Source: Sphaerimonospora thailandensis | GTDB lineage: Bacteria > Actinomycetota > Actinomycetes > Streptosporangiales > Streptosporangiaceae | Length of the DNA stretch: 64,000 nt | Direction of reading: 5' to 3' | Assembly: GCF_016863115.1 (NCBI RefSeq) | Contig: NZ_BOOG01000017.1 | Span: 62,001 to 126,000 of the forward strand | Shown here: one piece after another, positions 1 to 8,378 of the stretch | How positions within the stretch are numbered: position 1 is the stretch's first letter | Layout of the letters: each line of letters starts with the position of its first letter | Notes under the pieces: generated by a model | Databases searched by the model: none | What the model saw: the letters and a program-made list of their open reading frames with translations, nothing else | Told to the model about the DNA's origin: nothing | Translations under genes and position numbers: made by a program

Positions 1-486
1 GACGGCCTGCTCTTCGAGATGTGGCGGGTCTTCGAGGACTTCGTCACCGTGGCGCTGTCGGAGGCCTTCCAGCCGTACGGCGGGCGGAGCAGCCCGCAGG
101 ACCGGCTCCACCACCTCGACGAGGATCGGCGGGTGGCGCTGCGGCCCGATCTGGTCCGCTATGCGGTCGGACCCGGCGGGATCGAACAGCCCGCCGCCGT
201 GGTGGACGCCAAGTACAAGATTTCTGCCGGCCCGGACGGACACAACGGCGATCTCTACCAAATGCTCGCCTACTGCACCGTGCTCGGCCTCTCATGCGGC
301 CATCTCGTGTACGCCAAGGGCGACGCCGAGCCGTACCGGCACGTGGTGCGCCGGGCCGGTATCGAGATCAGCCGGCATGCCCTCGACCTGACCCTGCCCC
401 CGACTGAGCTGCTCGCCGCCGTAGCGGAGCTGGCGGCGAACATCACCCGGCACGATGCCGAGCTTGTGGCCGCTCGCTCTCGGTGA
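1..486 (+). CDS. mcrC: McrC-like restriction component, 3' part
   Basis: The reading frame is open from the first base of the window, so only the C-terminal 161 residues are present. McrC is the nuclease partner of the McrB GTPase in modification-dependent (type IV) restriction. The visible part has the PD-(D/E)xK nuclease signature: R-P-D-L about 52 residues into the fragment, then V-V-D-A-K-Y-K about 20 residues later, and an aromatic Y-Q-M-L-A-Y segment as in McrC tails. The upstream partner mcrB, if there is one, lies outside the window. The next gene is an HNH endonuclease in the same direction. Family assignment rests on the motif pattern, and another PD-(D/E)xK restriction family is possible. 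Confidence 0.75.
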   Translation, partial: DGLLFEMWRVFEDFVTVALSEAFQPYGGRSSPQDRLHHLDEDRRVALRPDLVRYAVGPGGIEQPAAVVDAKYKISAGPDGHNGDLYQMLAYCTVLGLSCGHLVYAKGDAEPYRHVVRRAGIEISRHALDLTLPPTELLAAVAELAANITRHDAELVAARSR

Positions 487-613
487 GCGCGCGTAGCTCA
501 GAAGACCCCCCAACCAGGCGATTTGTCCGCCCGAGGAGGCGACATCACACTCTGCCACCCAGGAGTCCTCCGCTCCTATGTACGAACCTCTGGCGAGATT
601 GATCATGTGTGGG

Positions 614-619
614 CACAAT
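614..619 (+). promoter_or_regulatory. -10-like hexamer CACAAT, possible leaderless start
   Basis: CACAAT ends 7 nt before the GTG at 627. No Shine-Dalgarno sequence precedes that GTG. This is the spacing expected when transcription begins at the start codon. Confidence 0.4.
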
Positions 620-626
620 TGCCGGT

Positions 627-1559
627 GTGAAGGCATACGTCGGGGTGACTGACGCAGGTTGGTACCGATTTCTGGCCGCGCGCCCGGATCTCACCGAGGT
701 GAACTTCTGGCGGCCATCGAGCGGCCGGGAGTTTCGGGCGATCGACCACGGCGAGCCGTTCTTCTTCAAGACCCATCATCCGCACAACCGCGTGGTCGGC
801 GGCGGCTTCTTCAGCGGCTTCGCGCCTCTCCCCGTGTCTGAGGCGTGGGAGCTCTTCGGCCAGGGCAACGGCGCCGCAAGCCTGGTCGAAATGCGGCAAC
901 GGGTGGGAAAGTACCGCACGCAGCCAATGGCTCTCGGCGAGGACCCGGTCATCGGCTGCGTCATCATCCGTGATGTCTTCTTCTTTCCGGACGACCGAAT
1001 CGCCGGGCCGCCGCCGGACTTCGCGCCCAACATCGTGCAGGGCAAGAGCTACGACCTGGCCAGTCACCCGGCCGCCGGCTACTTCCACGATCTGCTCGGC
1101 CGGATCGGAATCGGCGTGGAACTCGACCTGTCCGAGCCGTGGCACCGCGACGGGCCCGTCTTCGGCGACCCGCGCCTGGCCCCGCGCAGGCTCGGCCAGC
1201 AGGCGTTCCAGGCCGTGGTCCTGCACGCCTACGAGCGGCGCTGCGCGATCACGGGCGACCGGATCCGGCCGGTGCTGCAGGCGGCCCACATCCGCCCGGT
1301 CGCGGATGGCGGCGAGCACCGTCTGGACAACGGGCTGCTGCTCCGCTCGGATGTGCACACGTTATTCGACCGCGGCTACCTGGCCGTCGATCCCAGGCAT
1401 CGGTTGGTGGTCAGCCCGCGGCTGCGCGAGGAGTTCGGCAACGGCGAGGAGTTCTACCGCCGGGCCGGACAGGAGATCAACGTTCCGGACCGACCACGCG
1501 ACCGGCCTGATCGTGAGGCCCTCGAATGGCATCTCGATGAGGTGTTCCTCAGGAGTTAA
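627..1559 (+). CDS. HNH endonuclease of the actinomycete restriction type
   Basis: Predicted DNA endonuclease of about 310 residues. The C-terminal third carries a complete HNH fold: a C-A-I-T-G turn, A-H-I-R-P (His 221), L-D-N-G and D-V-H-T-L-F-D. The N-terminal two thirds (V-G-V-T-D, F-F-F-K-T-H, V-V-G-G-G-F-F) look like a separate sensing or DNA-recognition domain typical of this family, but I cannot name its fold. A GTG at 609 is also in frame. I prefer 627 because the protein then begins K-A-Y-V-G-V-T-D as family members do, and because a -10-like box sits 7 nt upstream. It follows mcrC in the same direction and precedes a kptA remnant and an EVE-like gene, so a restriction role is likely but inferred. 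Confidence 0.85.
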   Translation: MKAYVGVTDAGWYRFLAARPDLTEVNFWRPSSGREFRAIDHGEPFFFKTHHPHNRVVGGGFFSGFAPLPVSEAWELFGQGNGAASLVEMRQRVGKYRTQPMALGEDPVIGCVIIRDVFFFPDDRIAGPPPDFAPNIVQGKSYDLASHPAAGYFHDLLGRIGIGVELDLSEPWHRDGPVFGDPRLAPRRLGQQAFQAVVLHAYERRCAITGDRIRPVLQAAHIRPVADGGEHRLDNGLLLRSDVHTLFDRGYLAVDPRHRLVVSPRLREEFGNGEEFYRRAGQEINVPDRPRDRPDREALEWHLDEVFLRS

Positions 1560-1919
1560 CCGGGGAAGCGGATGAAGTCCGCGGGGACGTGGTCCACCAG
1601 CCAGACGCCGTTGGCGCTGAGGCGGAACTCGTACCTGGCCGCGTGCATCGCACCGGCGTCCACGACAAGCACGACCGGCTTTCCCCTGCGCGCTCCCACC
1701 CTGGTGGCGGCCCCCGATCCGGGGACAGGTGGACATGATGGCACCCCCCTGCTCCAGTTCCGGCCGGGAGATCGGAAACCCGTGGGAGGCCGCCGCCGCG
1801 AGCAGCACGTCGACCCTCACCCAGCCGTGCGCGTCCAACTCGATGCCGATGCGCCCGGGCTCATGCCGCAGATGCTTGGCGAGATACTTCGAGATCTTCA
1901 CCAGCCGCCGCTCGTCCAT
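1556..1919 (-). pseudogene. kptA: RNA 2'-phosphotransferase (KptA/Tpt1), internally deleted
   Basis: KptA removes a 2'-phosphate from RNA using NAD. The first 57 codons from the ATG at 1919 match the family N-terminus (L-V-K-I-S-K-Y-L-A-K-H-L-R-H and G-W-V-R-V-D). The family C-terminus ([16 protein letters not shown], then S-A-N-G-V-W-L-V-D) then resumes in a different frame near 1710 and runs to 1556. The intervening segment, about 70-75 residues in normal KptA (about 180 aa) and containing the catalytic H-G-T region, is missing. In the original frame the ORF continues out of register to 1362, overlapping the HNH gene. The gene is therefore broken by an internal deletion with a frameshift, and is convergent with the HNH gene. 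Confidence 0.8.
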
Positions 1920-2067
1920 CGCCCTCCCCGCCAGTCGTCATCAACCAGTGCCACCGTAACCGCCGACGACTGGCTTATTTCCGGCCGCGACGATCTTTCC
2001 CTGCCGCCTTCTCTGGGATCTGCGGCCCATCCCGTCGTGAAGATGCGATATGCGGTGCGGCATCCGA

Positions 2068-2073
2068 TAACGT
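2068..2073 (+). promoter_or_regulatory. -10-like hexamer TAACGT, possible leaderless start
   Basis: TAACGT ends 7 nt before the GTG at 2081 with no Shine-Dalgarno sequence, consistent with a leaderless transcript for the EVE-like gene. The same hexamer and spacing occur before the GNAT gene at 19294. Confidence 0.45.
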
Positions 2074-2080
2074 GCCGATC

Positions 2081-2599
2081 GTGAGTGCGTACCTGCTGAT
2101 CCTCGGTGAGCGTGAGGCCGTCGCGTGGGTGCTGCGGGAGTCGCGGATGGCGTTCCCGCCCACCAGCCGGAGCGAGGTGAACCGGCTCAAGGTCGGGGAC
2201 GAGCTGTTCGTCCTCACCACCCGGGGCTGCTGGCACAACCCCACCCGGGACCGCACCCGCGTGATCGGCCTGGCGACCGTCACCTCGCCGGTCGTCCCGT
2301 ACGACCGGCCGGTCACCATCGCGGGCCGTGACTTCACCCGCGGCTGCGACATCGGGCTGCGCGCGCTCACGCCGTACCTCACCGGGGTCGAACTGGCCCC
2401 GCTCGTGCCGCGGCTGGCCGCCTTTCCCGACAAGAACGCCTGGTCGATCCGCCTGCGCCGCCCACTCCTCGAACTCGGCGAGTCCGACGCCGGCCTGCTC
2501 ACCCGCGAGCTCGACGGCGTCGCCCGTGACCCGGCCGAGCTGATCCTGGGCTACCTGTCCGCCATCCGTCCGGTACGGCAGGCCGACACCCGCAATTGA
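2081..2599 (+). CDS. EVE/PUA-like domain protein
   Basis: Single-domain protein of 172 residues. It resembles actinomycete EVE-domain proteins: it starts with Y-L-L-I-L-G-E-R-E, has an R-M-A-F-P segment, then the core C-W-H-N-P-T-R-D followed by V-I-G-L-A-T-V. EVE domains belong to the PUA-like fold and bind modified bases in DNA or RNA; in restriction proteins they act as readers. No nuclease or other domain is fused here. GTG at 2072 is an alternative start, but it overlaps the -10-like box. Position next to mcrC and HNH genes suggests modified-nucleic-acid recognition, which is inference. Confidence 0.65.
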   Translation: MSAYLLILGEREAVAWVLRESRMAFPPTSRSEVNRLKVGDELFVLTTRGCWHNPTRDRTRVIGLATVTSPVVPYDRPVTIAGRDFTRGCDIGLRALTPYLTGVELAPLVPRLAAFPDKNAWSIRLRRPLLELGESDAGLLTRELDGVARDPAELILGYLSAIRPVRQADTRN

Positions 2600-2668
2600 T
2601 CGAGCTTGAGTAATATCGCGTTATCGGTGATCATGTCTTGACGGGCGATTCGAACAGCCGGAGGACGG

Positions 2669-3151
2669 ATGTCATCGATGGCGGGTCTTGTGCTGGTGCT
2701 CGCGACGGTAGCGACGGGCCTGATCGCGGGGCTGTTCTACGCGTACTCCTGCTCGGTCATGCTCGCGCTGCGCCGGGTCGACGACCGGGCCTTCATCGAG
2801 GTGATGCGGCGGATCAACGCGGCGATCCAGAACGGCTGGTTCGCCCTCGGCTTCGTCGGCGGGCCGCTGCTCACCGCTGTCGCCCTGGTGCTGAACCTCG
2901 ACGGCGGCCCGGTCATGCCGCTGATCGTGGCGGGGCTGGTGCTCCACGTGCTGACGCTGGTCATCACCTTCGCGGTGAACATCCCGCTCAACAACCGGCT
3001 CGACGCCGCCGGCGATCCCGGCCAGCTCGCCGACCCGGCCCTGGTCCGCCGGGGTTTCGAGATGCGCTGGGTGCGCTGGAACCTCGCCCGAACGCTCACC
3101 TCCGTCGCCGCCTTCGGCTGCCTGTGCTGGGCTCTATCCCTTTGGGTCTGA
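2669..3151 (+). CDS. DUF1772 / anthrone oxygenase-like membrane protein
   Basis: Membrane protein of 160 residues with four predicted helices: residues about 6-30, 58-80, 86-108 and 138-158. The first helix carries the pattern A-G-L-F-Y-A-Y-S-C-S-V-M, and helix two ends in an N-x-x-F-x-x-x-F-x-G-x-x-type segment, as in DUF1772. Some relatives oxidise anthrones, but most are uncharacterised and no polyketide genes lie nearby, so a catalytic role is not claimed. ATG at 2669 follows GGAGGACGG, a good ribosome-binding site. The next gene is convergent. Confidence 0.75.
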   Translation: MSSMAGLVLVLATVATGLIAGLFYAYSCSVMLALRRVDDRAFIEVMRRINAAIQNGWFALGFVGGPLLTAVALVLNLDGGPVMPLIVAGLVLHVLTLVITFAVNIPLNNRLDAAGDPGQLADPALVRRGFEMRWVRWNLARTLTSVAAFGCLCWALSLWV

Positions 3152-3166
3152 GCGGGGCGTCCCGGT

Positions 3167-4516
3167 TCAGGAGGTCGCTTCCGCGATCTTTGTTCGTACG
3201 TCCAGGACGGCCTGATCGGCGGCGGCCCGGCCGGAGAGCCAGCCCTCGCGGTTGTTGATCGAACCCGCGCCGACCATGTTCAGATCGGGGAACATCTTCT
3301 CGACCTTCTCCTCGACCACCCGGTCCCTGGCCGCCAGCACCGGCAGCAGATCCTTGCCGGTCTCGGCCGCCGCCTGCTGCACCGCCTCTCCGGCGACCTC
3401 GCTGAGCCGTTCCCCGATCCTCTGCGCGTAAGCGGCCAGGAACGACTGCCGAAACGAGCGTGTCCTGGACCTGCCCAGGACGTCCCGGTGGGAGCCGGCC
3501 AGCCGCATCGCCGTGGTGGCCTGCACCAGCAGGGAGGTGAACAGCACCTCCACCGCGGCGAGGTCGGCCGGGAAGCCCAGCACCGTCGCGAACCCGAGGC
3601 GCCTGCTCCAGACCGACCGGCAGTGGTTGGCCTTGGCGATCACGTCCAGCAGCACCGCCTTGGGCGCCTCGTAGGGCGCGTCGATCCCCAACCGGCGTCC
3701 CTCCGGCCCGTCGGCCGCCGACCGGTCCTCCGTTTCGGCGGCGAGCAGCGCGGCGTCGATGCTGTACCTGCTCATCAACGACTGGGCGGCGGCCGTGAAC
3801 GTCTCAGCCTCGGCCTCGAACTCGGTCGACTCGGCCTTCGCCAGCAGTGCCCGCACCCGGGCCAGCATCCGCTCATCGACCGCGCGGCCCGCGGGCCTGG
3901 CCGTACGGCGGGCCGTGCCGGGCAGCGGGCACAGCCGCTCCAGCCGGGGCAGGCCGGCCAGCAGGGAGATGACCTGCAGGGCGCAGGTGACCATCCCCAG
4001 GCGGTCTCCGTCCTCGCGCAGGTATTCGTCGTCTCGCTGCCACCAGACCTTCGCGTCCAACGCGGCCAACTGGTCCAGCCAGCGCTCGTCCACGGTCGCC
4101 GGAGCATAGGCGCACATCTCCGAGGCGATGGCGTCGGTCGCCAGACGCACGTGCCGAGCTCCGAGCTCCCGCCCCACAAGTCTGATCACATCGGTGGGTT
4201 GCCAGCCGTTGCGCCAGGCGAACGTCACGTTCTGGTTCAGCACGCCGAGCAGCATCCGGTCGACGGCCGGTCGCAGCTCGGCCGGGGTTTCGGCCAGTGC
4301 CGCCGCATACCGCGAGAACTGCCCGTCGTCCCCGTCAAGCCGAGCGTCCAGCGCGGCGGACAGCAATCCGGCGACGATCTCCTCGGCCGAAGGCTGGGGC
4401 TGGGGCTGCCAGCCGGGAAACCCCCAGGCGTCCCCGGTCTGACCGCTCGGACCCTGCCGCCGGCGCTTGCGCTCCTTCTCCTTGGCCCTGCGCCGCTCCC
4501 GGTTCGCCTTGCCCAT
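3167..4516 (-). CDS. DUF2786 domain protein
   Basis: A 449-residue cytoplasmic protein. Near its centre it holds the DUF2786 signature: R-V-R-A-L-L-A-K-A-E-S-T, then E-A-E-T-F-T-A-A-A-Q-S-L-M-S-R-Y-S-I-D. The N-terminus is extremely basic (K/R-rich over about 25 residues), which fits nucleic-acid contact. The frame extends 19 codons further upstream to 4573, but the ATG at 4516 has GGAG about 8 nt before it and begins M-G-K-A-N-R-E-R, so I use that. DUF2786 has no established activity. The gene is convergent with the DUF1772 gene, 15 bp apart. Confidence 0.8.
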   Translation of the reverse strand: MGKANRERRRAKEKERKRRRQGPSGQTGDAWGFPGWQPQPQPSAEEIVAGLLSAALDARLDGDDGQFSRYAAALAETPAELRPAVDRMLLGVLNQNVTFAWRNGWQPTDVIRLVGRELGARHVRLATDAIASEMCAYAPATVDERWLDQLAALDAKVWWQRDDEYLREDGDRLGMVTCALQVISLLAGLPRLERLCPLPGTARRTARPAGRAVDERMLARVRALLAKAESTEFEAEAETFTAAAQSLMSRYSIDAALLAAETEDRSAADGPEGRRLGIDAPYEAPKAVLLDVIAKANHCRSVWSRRLGFATVLGFPADLAAVEVLFTSLLVQATTAMRLAGSHRDVLGRSRTRSFRQSFLAAYAQRIGERLSEVAGEAVQQAAAETGKDLLPVLAARDRVVEEKVEKMFPDLNMVGAGSINNREGWLSGRAAADQAVLDVRTKIAEATS

Positions 4517-4697
4517 CAGGTTCGCTCCTCGTAAATCACTCGTAACGGGCGACCACCGCCGGGAAGGCTCCACGGCACCTCATGGGTGTATGGCAGTGCG
4601 GACGGGGGGCCGTTGGTCATGGAGCGATTCTTCCAGCGAGCCGACCACCGAGATGACGTTATCCACAGGCCCCGAGCCGTACTGACGCAATGACCGT

Positions 4698-4985
4698 TCA
4701 CCGGTCGGCGACGTGCCAGGGGGCCTGGGCCCGCGTGGCGCGGGCGCCGGCCTCCACCCGCACCGCATACGCCGGGCGGTCGCCGGCGGGAACGGGACCG
4801 AGGTAGGCATGGCCGGTCAGGTGACACCAGGCGGGCAGGTCGATCGGCGCGGCCGGGTCGGTGGCGATCACGTGCACCACGGTGCCCGGTGACAGGTCGT
4901 CGACCAGGCGGCGCAGCTCGATGAGCAGTTGGACACAGCGGCGGTCGCCGCCGTCCAGCACCACCGGACCTCCCACCTCGCTCAT
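4698..4985 (-). CDS. TusA/SirA-like sulfurtransferase-fold protein
   Basis: Protein of 95 residues. TusA-type proteins relay persulfide sulfur for tRNA thiolation or cofactor synthesis. The fold pattern is present: a strand V-V-L-D, a conserved cysteine in R-R-C-V-Q-L-L, a helix, then G-T-V-V-H-V-I-A-T-D-P, and a second aromatic C-H segment (A-W-C-H-L-T-G-H). The cysteine is not in the classical C-P-x-P context, so the sulfur-transfer role is uncertain. Start ATG at 4985 has AGGGAG upstream. It lies 49 bp downstream of glpD in the same direction and could be co-transcribed. Confidence 0.65.
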   Translation of the reverse strand: MSEVGGPVVLDGGDRRCVQLLIELRRLVDDLSPGTVVHVIATDPAAPIDLPAWCHLTGHAYLGPVPAGDRPAYAVRVEAGARATRAQAPWHVADR

Positions 4986-5034
4986 CGGACCCAGCTCCCT
5001 TCTCGTCAGTCCATTCAATCGATCTCGGTACGGC

Positions 5035-6624
5035 TCAGCCGGCGGCGCGGGCCAGCGCCTCCTCGGCCGCCGGTACGGCACGGGCCCGGTCGGCGGCGCT
5101 CAGACCGATGCGGGTACGCCGGTCGAGCAGGTCGTCGACGTCGAGCGCGCCCTCGTGGCGTACGGCGAACAGCAGGTCGGCCATGGTCGTGTCGATGCCC
5201 GGCGCGATCGGTTCGAGCAGCGCCGGATCGCCCTCGATCTCGGCGAGCACGCCGGCGGCCTCGGTGCCGTACCTGCCGACCATCGAGGGCGGCGCCTGGA
5301 CGGCGGCCAGCGCGGCCCGGCTCGCCGCGCCGACCAGCGGCAGCCGCCGCGTGCGCACCGGCCCGGCCCGCACCTGCCGCCGGCCGGAACGCGCCCCGGC
5401 GACCGCCAGCGCCGTGTCCACCGCGTCCTGCGCCATCCGCCGATATGTGGTGAGCTTGCCGCCGGCCACGGTGACCAGGCCGTCCGCGCCCGTGAGCACC
5501 AGGTGGTCGCGGGAGAGATCCGCCGTACGCGACCCGCCGGCGCCCGAGTCGCCGCTGTCGATCAACGGCCGGAGTCCGGAGAACGTCCCCAGCACGTCCG
5601 CACGGGTGAGGGGGACGCGCAGCGCCGCGTTGACGGTGTTCAGCAGGAAGTCGATCTCTCCCTCGGTCGCCGCCGGCACGTCGGGGATCTCGCCGGCGAC
5701 CTCCTCGTCGGTGAGACCGACATAGACCCGGCCGCCCGCGGCCGGGAGCGCGAACACGAACCGGCTCGTCTCACCCGGCACGGGCACCGTGAGCGCCCCC
5801 GTCAACCCGGTGGACCCGCCGAAGGACTGCTGGGCGAGGACCAGGTGGGTGCCCCGGCTGGGCCGCATGGCGACACCGGCGGTCAATGTGCCCGCCCACA
5901 CCCCGGTCGCGTTGACGACCATCTCGGCGTCCAGCTCGAACGTCGCGCCGGTCAGCTCGTCACGCAGCACCGCGCCCCGGCCGGTCGCCTCGACGGCCGA
6001 GCACCGGGTGAGCACCCGGGCGCCGTGCCGGGCGGCGGTCCTGGCCAGCGCGACCACGAGGCGTACGTCGTCGACGAGCTGGCCGTCCCAGAAGACCAGA
6101 CCGCCCCGCAGTCCGGCCTCCCGGACGGTGGGCACGTACGCGCGGACCTCGGCCCGCGACAGGCGGCGCGAACGCGGCAGCGTGTGCGGCGAGGTGCCGG
6201 CGGCGGCGCGCAGGAGGTCTCCGGCCAGATGTCCGGCGCGGATCATCGCCGCGCCCTTGACGCCGAACGACGGCAGGAGCGGGAAGATGTTGGGCAGCGC
6301 CCGGATCAGATGCGGCGCGGTGCGTTCGATGAGGATGCCGCGCTCGACCGCGCTCTCGTAGGCGACCGACACGTGACCGGTGGCGAGATAGCGCAGCCCA
6401 CCGTGGACCAGCTTGGAACTCCACCGGCTCGTGCCGAAGGCGAGGTCGTGCTTCTCGACGAGGGCGACGGACATGCCTCGGGACGCGGCGTCCAACGCGA
6501 CCCCCGTCCCGGTCACACCACCCCCGATGACCAGGAGGTCGACCCGTGGCGCGCCGCTGAGGTGATCGAGGTCGCGCGTACGGCGTCGCGCGTTCAGGGA
6601 GGTGGACTTGGCGCCGTCGGTCAC
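5035..6624 (-). CDS. glpD: FAD-dependent glycerol-3-phosphate dehydrogenase
   Basis: Oxidises sn-glycerol-3-phosphate to dihydroxyacetone phosphate, passing electrons to quinone at the membrane. The FAD dinucleotide-binding motif G-G-G-V-T-G-T-G lies near the N-terminus. It is followed by S-K-L-V-H-G-G-L-R-Y-L, the hallmark of bacterial GlpD, and a C-terminal domain with the conserved G-G-K-L-T-T-Y-R. The frame is open to 6696. I place the start at the GTG at 6624, where family homology begins and a GGGAGG lies about 15 nt upstream; a start at 6696 is possible. It is divergent from an alkyl-DHAP-synthase-like gene and a lipid kinase, so its DHAP product may feed ether-lipid synthesis. Confidence 0.88.
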   Translation of the reverse strand: MTDGAKSTSLNARRRTRDLDHLSGAPRVDLLVIGGGVTGTGVALDAASRGMSVALVEKHDLAFGTSRWSSKLVHGGLRYLATGHVSVAYESAVERGILIERTAPHLIRALPNIFPLLPSFGVKGAAMIRAGHLAGDLLRAAAGTSPHTLPRSRRLSRAEVRAYVPTVREAGLRGGLVFWDGQLVDDVRLVVALARTAARHGARVLTRCSAVEATGRGAVLRDELTGATFELDAEMVVNATGVWAGTLTAGVAMRPSRGTHLVLAQQSFGGSTGLTGALTVPVPGETSRFVFALPAAGGRVYVGLTDEEVAGEIPDVPAATEGEIDFLLNTVNAALRVPLTRADVLGTFSGLRPLIDSGDSGAGGSRTADLSRDHLVLTGADGLVTVAGGKLTTYRRMAQDAVDTALAVAGARSGRRQVRAGPVRTRRLPLVGAASRAALAAVQAPPSMVGRYGTEAAGVLAEIEGDPALLEPIAPGIDTTMADLLFAVRHEGALDVDDLLDRRTRIGLSAADRARAVPAAEEALARAAG

Positions 6625-6756
6625 GTTGGCCAGGGTAGTACCTCCCTTATGTGACACCTTGTCCAGAGGGACACTCCGTGGTCCGGCCATGTTCAAGCTC
6701 GACCGCGACGTCTAAGCTCGACCGCGACCTTTCCCGGTGAAAGTTGCGGACCTTCA

Positions 6757-8376
6757 GTGCCTGAAACCGAGTTGCCCGTCGTCGGCTTCCATCCGTACCT
6801 GTGGGGGGACCCCGCGCACCACGGCGGCCTGTCCCCCGCGATCCTCGCGGCGCTGTCCGCCCTGGGGGTGACCGCCCCCGCCCGGCCCGCCGCCGAACCC
6901 GCATCCGTGCCGCTGCCGCCGGTCGCGCTCCCCGACTCCGCACGCGCCGCGCTGGAGTCGCTGGTCGGCGCCGAGCACGTCGACTCCGGTCATGACGCCC
7001 GTCTCGCGCACACCCGTGGCTGGTCCACTCCCGATCTGCTCCGGCTGCGGGGCGGCGACGCGGCCGACGCGCCGGACGCCGTGGTGTTCCCCGGCTCACA
7101 CGACGAGGTGGTCGCGGTGCTGCGCGTCTGCGCCGAGCACCGGATCGCGGTCGTGCCCTACTCGGGTGGCACCTCCGTGGTCGGCGGCCTCGCCCCGGCT
7201 CGGGCCGGATTCGCCGGAGTCGTCACGCTCGACCTGCGCCGCCTGGACGCGCTCGTGGAGGTCGACCCCGTCTCCCGTACCGCCGTGCTGCAGGCCGGTC
7301 TGCGGGGGCCCGAGGCCGAGCGGCTGCTGCGCGAGCACGGCCTCACCCTCGGCCACTTCCCGCAGTCGTACGAGGGCGCGAGCATCGGCGGTTACGCGGC
7401 GGCCCGGTCGGCCGGGCAGTCCTCCGCCGGATACGGCCGCTTCGACGAGATGGTGGTCGGTCTCGTGCTGGCGACCCCGCGAGGCACCGTCGAGCTCGGC
7501 ACCGCGCCGAAGTCCGCCGCGGGTCCCGATCTGCGCCAGCTCGTCCTGGGCTCGGAGGGCGTGCTCGGCGTCATCACCTCGGTCCGGGTCCGCGTACGGC
7601 CCGTGCCGGCCGAGCGGGTCTTCGAGGGGTGGCGGTTCCCGTCGTTCGAGGCGGGCGCGGACGCGCTGCGCCAACTCGCTCAGGATGGTCCGCTGCCGAC
7701 CGTGCTGCGGCTTTCCGACGAGCTCGAGACCGCGATCAACCTCGCCGACCCCGCTGCCGCCGGGTTCGGCGACGGCCCCGGCGGCTGCCTGGCGATCACG
7801 GGGTACGAAGGCGGCGCCGCCGAGGTGGCGGCCCGGCGCGCCGCCGCCACCGAGGCGCTCCTGGCCGCGGGCGGCACGGCCCTCGGGCCGGGGCCCGGCG
7901 AGTCCTGGCGCGAGGGCCGCTTCCGCGCGCCGTACCTGCGCGACCCGATCCTCGCGGCGGGCGGCCTGGTGGAGACGCTGGAGACGGCGACGTTCTGGTC
8001 CGGCCTGCACCGGCTGCGTGCCGCCGTGAGCGAGGCGCTGACCACCGAGCTGACCGGCCGGGGGACGCCGCCGGTGGTGCTCTGTCACATATCGCACGTC
8101 TACGAGACCGGCGCTTCGCTGTACTTCACCGTGGTCTGCGCCCAGGCGGCCGATCCCCTCGCCCAGTGGGCGGCCGCCAAGACCGCCGCGAACCGGGCGA
8201 TCCGCTCCTGCGGGGCGGCCATCACCCACCACCACGGTGTCGGGACCGACCATCGGGCCGCCTATGCGGAGGAGATCGGCCCGCTGGCGGTGGCGGCGCT
8301 GCGCGCGGTGAAGCAGGCGCTGGATCCCGCCGGGATCCTCAACCCCGGGGTGCTGCTCCCCCCACCTGGAGGTTGA
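6757..8376 (+). CDS. FAD-binding oxidase, alkyldihydroxyacetonephosphate synthase-like
   Basis: A 539-residue flavoprotein of the vanillyl-alcohol-oxidase family. The PCMH-type FAD domain shows P-Y-S-G-G-T-S-V-V-G-G and Y-E-G-A-S-I-G-G. The C-terminal part has C-H-I-S-H-V-Y and a triple-histidine loop T-H-H-H-G-V-G near residues 490-496, which is diagnostic of alkyl-DHAP synthases. Those enzymes exchange the acyl group of acyl-DHAP for a fatty alcohol, making ether lipids. The GTG start at 6757 has only a weak ribosome-binding site. It is followed after 2 bp by a lipid kinase and divergent from glpD. Another D-lactate-dehydrogenase-like oxidase is the main alternative, but the HHH loop favours the synthase group. 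Confidence 0.8.
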   Translation: MPETELPVVGFHPYLWGDPAHHGGLSPAILAALSALGVTAPARPAAEPASVPLPPVALPDSARAALESLVGAEHVDSGHDARLAHTRGWSTPDLLRLRGGDAADAPDAVVFPGSHDEVVAVLRVCAEHRIAVVPYSGGTSVVGGLAPARAGFAGVVTLDLRRLDALVEVDPVSRTAVLQAGLRGPEAERLLREHGLTLGHFPQSYEGASIGGYAAARSAGQSSAGYGRFDEMVVGLVLATPRGTVELGTAPKSAAGPDLRQLVLGSEGVLGVITSVRVRVRPVPAERVFEGWRFPSFEAGADALRQLAQDGPLPTVLRLSDELETAINLADPAAAGFGDGPGGCLAITGYEGGAAEVAARRAAATEALLAAGGTALGPGPGESWREGRFRAPYLRDPILAAGGLVETLETATFWSGLHRLRAAVSEALTTELTGRGTPPVVLCHISHVYETGASLYFTVVCAQAADPLAQWAAAKTAANRAIRSCGAAITHHHGVGTDHRAAYAEEIGPLAVAALRAVKQALDPAGILNPGVLLPPPGG

Positions 8377-8378
8377 CC

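Noticed and set aside
4861-6654. 597-residue open frame on the plus strand
   Set aside because: It is the complement of glpD with typical shadow composition (R, G, H, D) and no domain.
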